Source: Ruminococcus sp.
GTDB lineage: Bacteria; Bacillota; Clostridia; Oscillospirales; Ruminococcaceae
DNA: 13,956 nt
Direction of reading: 5' to 3'
Assembly (NCBI GenBank): GCA_023667165.1
Contig: JAMPAO010000072.1
Coordinates: forward strand, 1-13,956
How positions within the stretch are numbered: the first letter of the stretch is position 1; each line of letters starts with the position of its first letter. The position numbers and the translations under genes were made by a program. Positions 13,729-13,956 of the stretch are shown here, piece by piece. The notes below the pieces were generated by a model. It saw only the letters and a program-made list of their open reading frames with translations, made no database searches and was not told the origin of the DNA.

Positions 13729-13734
13729 CCTCCC
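13729..13734 (-). promoter_or_regulatory. Ribosome binding site of the zinc-ribbon gene
   Basis: Minus-strand GGGAGG ends 9 bases before the ATG at 13719, fixing the start codon. Confidence 0.8.
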
Positions 13735-13755
13735 GATAAATTAAGTTTCGTATTT

Positions 13756-13776
13756 ACTGCGCAAAAGCGCCGCAGT
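13756..13776. other. Leader hairpin of the zinc-ribbon transcript
   Basis: ACTGCG (13756-13761) and CGCAGT (13771-13776) are inverted repeats, and inside them GCGC-AAAA-GCGC can pair instead. On the plus strand five T follow, the shape of a terminator against transcription entering from the left. In the minus-strand leader it sits about 40 bases before the ATG and might affect translation or RNA stability. Confidence 0.4.
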
Positions 13777-13793
13777 TTTTCTTCCGTAATATT

Positions 13794-13822
13794 AGTATAA
13801 CTCTAAATCCCAAGGAAGTCAA
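13794..13822 (-). promoter_or_regulatory. Sigma-A promoter of the zinc-ribbon gene
   Basis: On the minus strand TTGACT (complement of 13817-13822) is followed after exactly 17 bp by TATACT (complement of 13794-13799). It is upstream of the ATG by about 75 bases, giving a leader of roughly 65-70 bases that includes the hairpin at 13756-13776. Confidence 0.8.
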
Positions 13823-13880
13823 CAGATAAAACAAAAATTTTATCATTATATTGTCAATTTTTAATCTATTTCTAATACGG

Positions 13881-13936
13881 GGCGGGCGGTGTACCACCGC
13901 GGGCGGGGTTGCCCCCGCGGGCAGGTCGCGGGCGGG
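13881..13936. repeat. GC-rich hairpin-forming stretch at the right edge
   Basis: After an AT-rich region the composition jumps to nearly all G and C. GCGGTG (13886-13891) pairs with CACCGC (13895-13900), and CCGCGGG (13897-13903) with CCCGCGG (13914-13920); the two overlap and would compete. CGCGGGCGGG occurs twice. No open reading frame of note covers it. It resembles a dispersed intergenic repeat in style and may continue past the window. Confidence 0.5.
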
Positions 13937-13956
13937 ACAGGCGCAAAAAACTAATT

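Overview
The window looks like chromosomal DNA from a low-to-mid GC Gram-positive of the class Clostridia, most likely an Oscillospiraceae/Ruminococcus-like gut bacterium. The reasons are strong GGAGG-type ribosome binding sites, sigma-A promoters with 17-bp spacers, a short archaeal/eukaryote-type prolyl-tRNA synthetase, a FapA (DUF342) protein away from any flagellar genes, and compact same-strand gene strings. This assignment is inferred from gene content and was not tested by a search.

Layout. Bases 1-1161 hold the 3' part of an extracellular sugar-type solute-binding protein gene, closed by a strong terminator. pyrG (CTP synthase) follows with its own promoter. A second promoter then starts a same-strand series: a FapA-like protein, tcdA (tRNA t6A dehydratase), a 94-residue single-pass membrane protein, proS, a 181-residue protein of unknown function and, after a hairpin, a MATE-family exporter. 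A third promoter drives a tight operon of a tandem-GNAT acetyltransferase, trkA and trkH, giving regulated potassium uptake. The GNAT and trkA genes overlap by 4 bases. The last gene, on the minus strand, encodes a small coiled-coil/zinc-ribbon protein with its own promoter and terminator.

The most unusual part is the 471-base gap between the convergent ends of trkH and the zinc-ribbon gene (12721-13191). It holds, in order: an A-rich stretch with a 17-bp direct repeat; three short GC-rich hairpins in a row; a 14-bp inverted repeat around a 58-base loop; directly abutting it a perfect 16-bp inverted repeat; a GTAA tetraloop hairpin; five tandem copies of a 17-bp unit carrying the palindrome CGTATATACG; and the minus-strand terminator. 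I see no convincing protein gene there. The first part looks like a dispersed intergenic repeat, the middle like a bidirectional terminator or structured RNA, and the 17-mer array has no role I recognise. Another GC-rich hairpin-forming stretch lies at the right edge (13881-13936).

Working together, most genes are housekeeping: nucleotide synthesis (pyrG), tRNA modification and charging (tcdA, proS) and ion balance (trkA, trkH). I saw no phage genes, transposase, integrase, CRISPR array, rRNA or tRNA. The window is largely ordinary core genome, and the interest is concentrated in the intergenic structures and the small uncharacterised genes.
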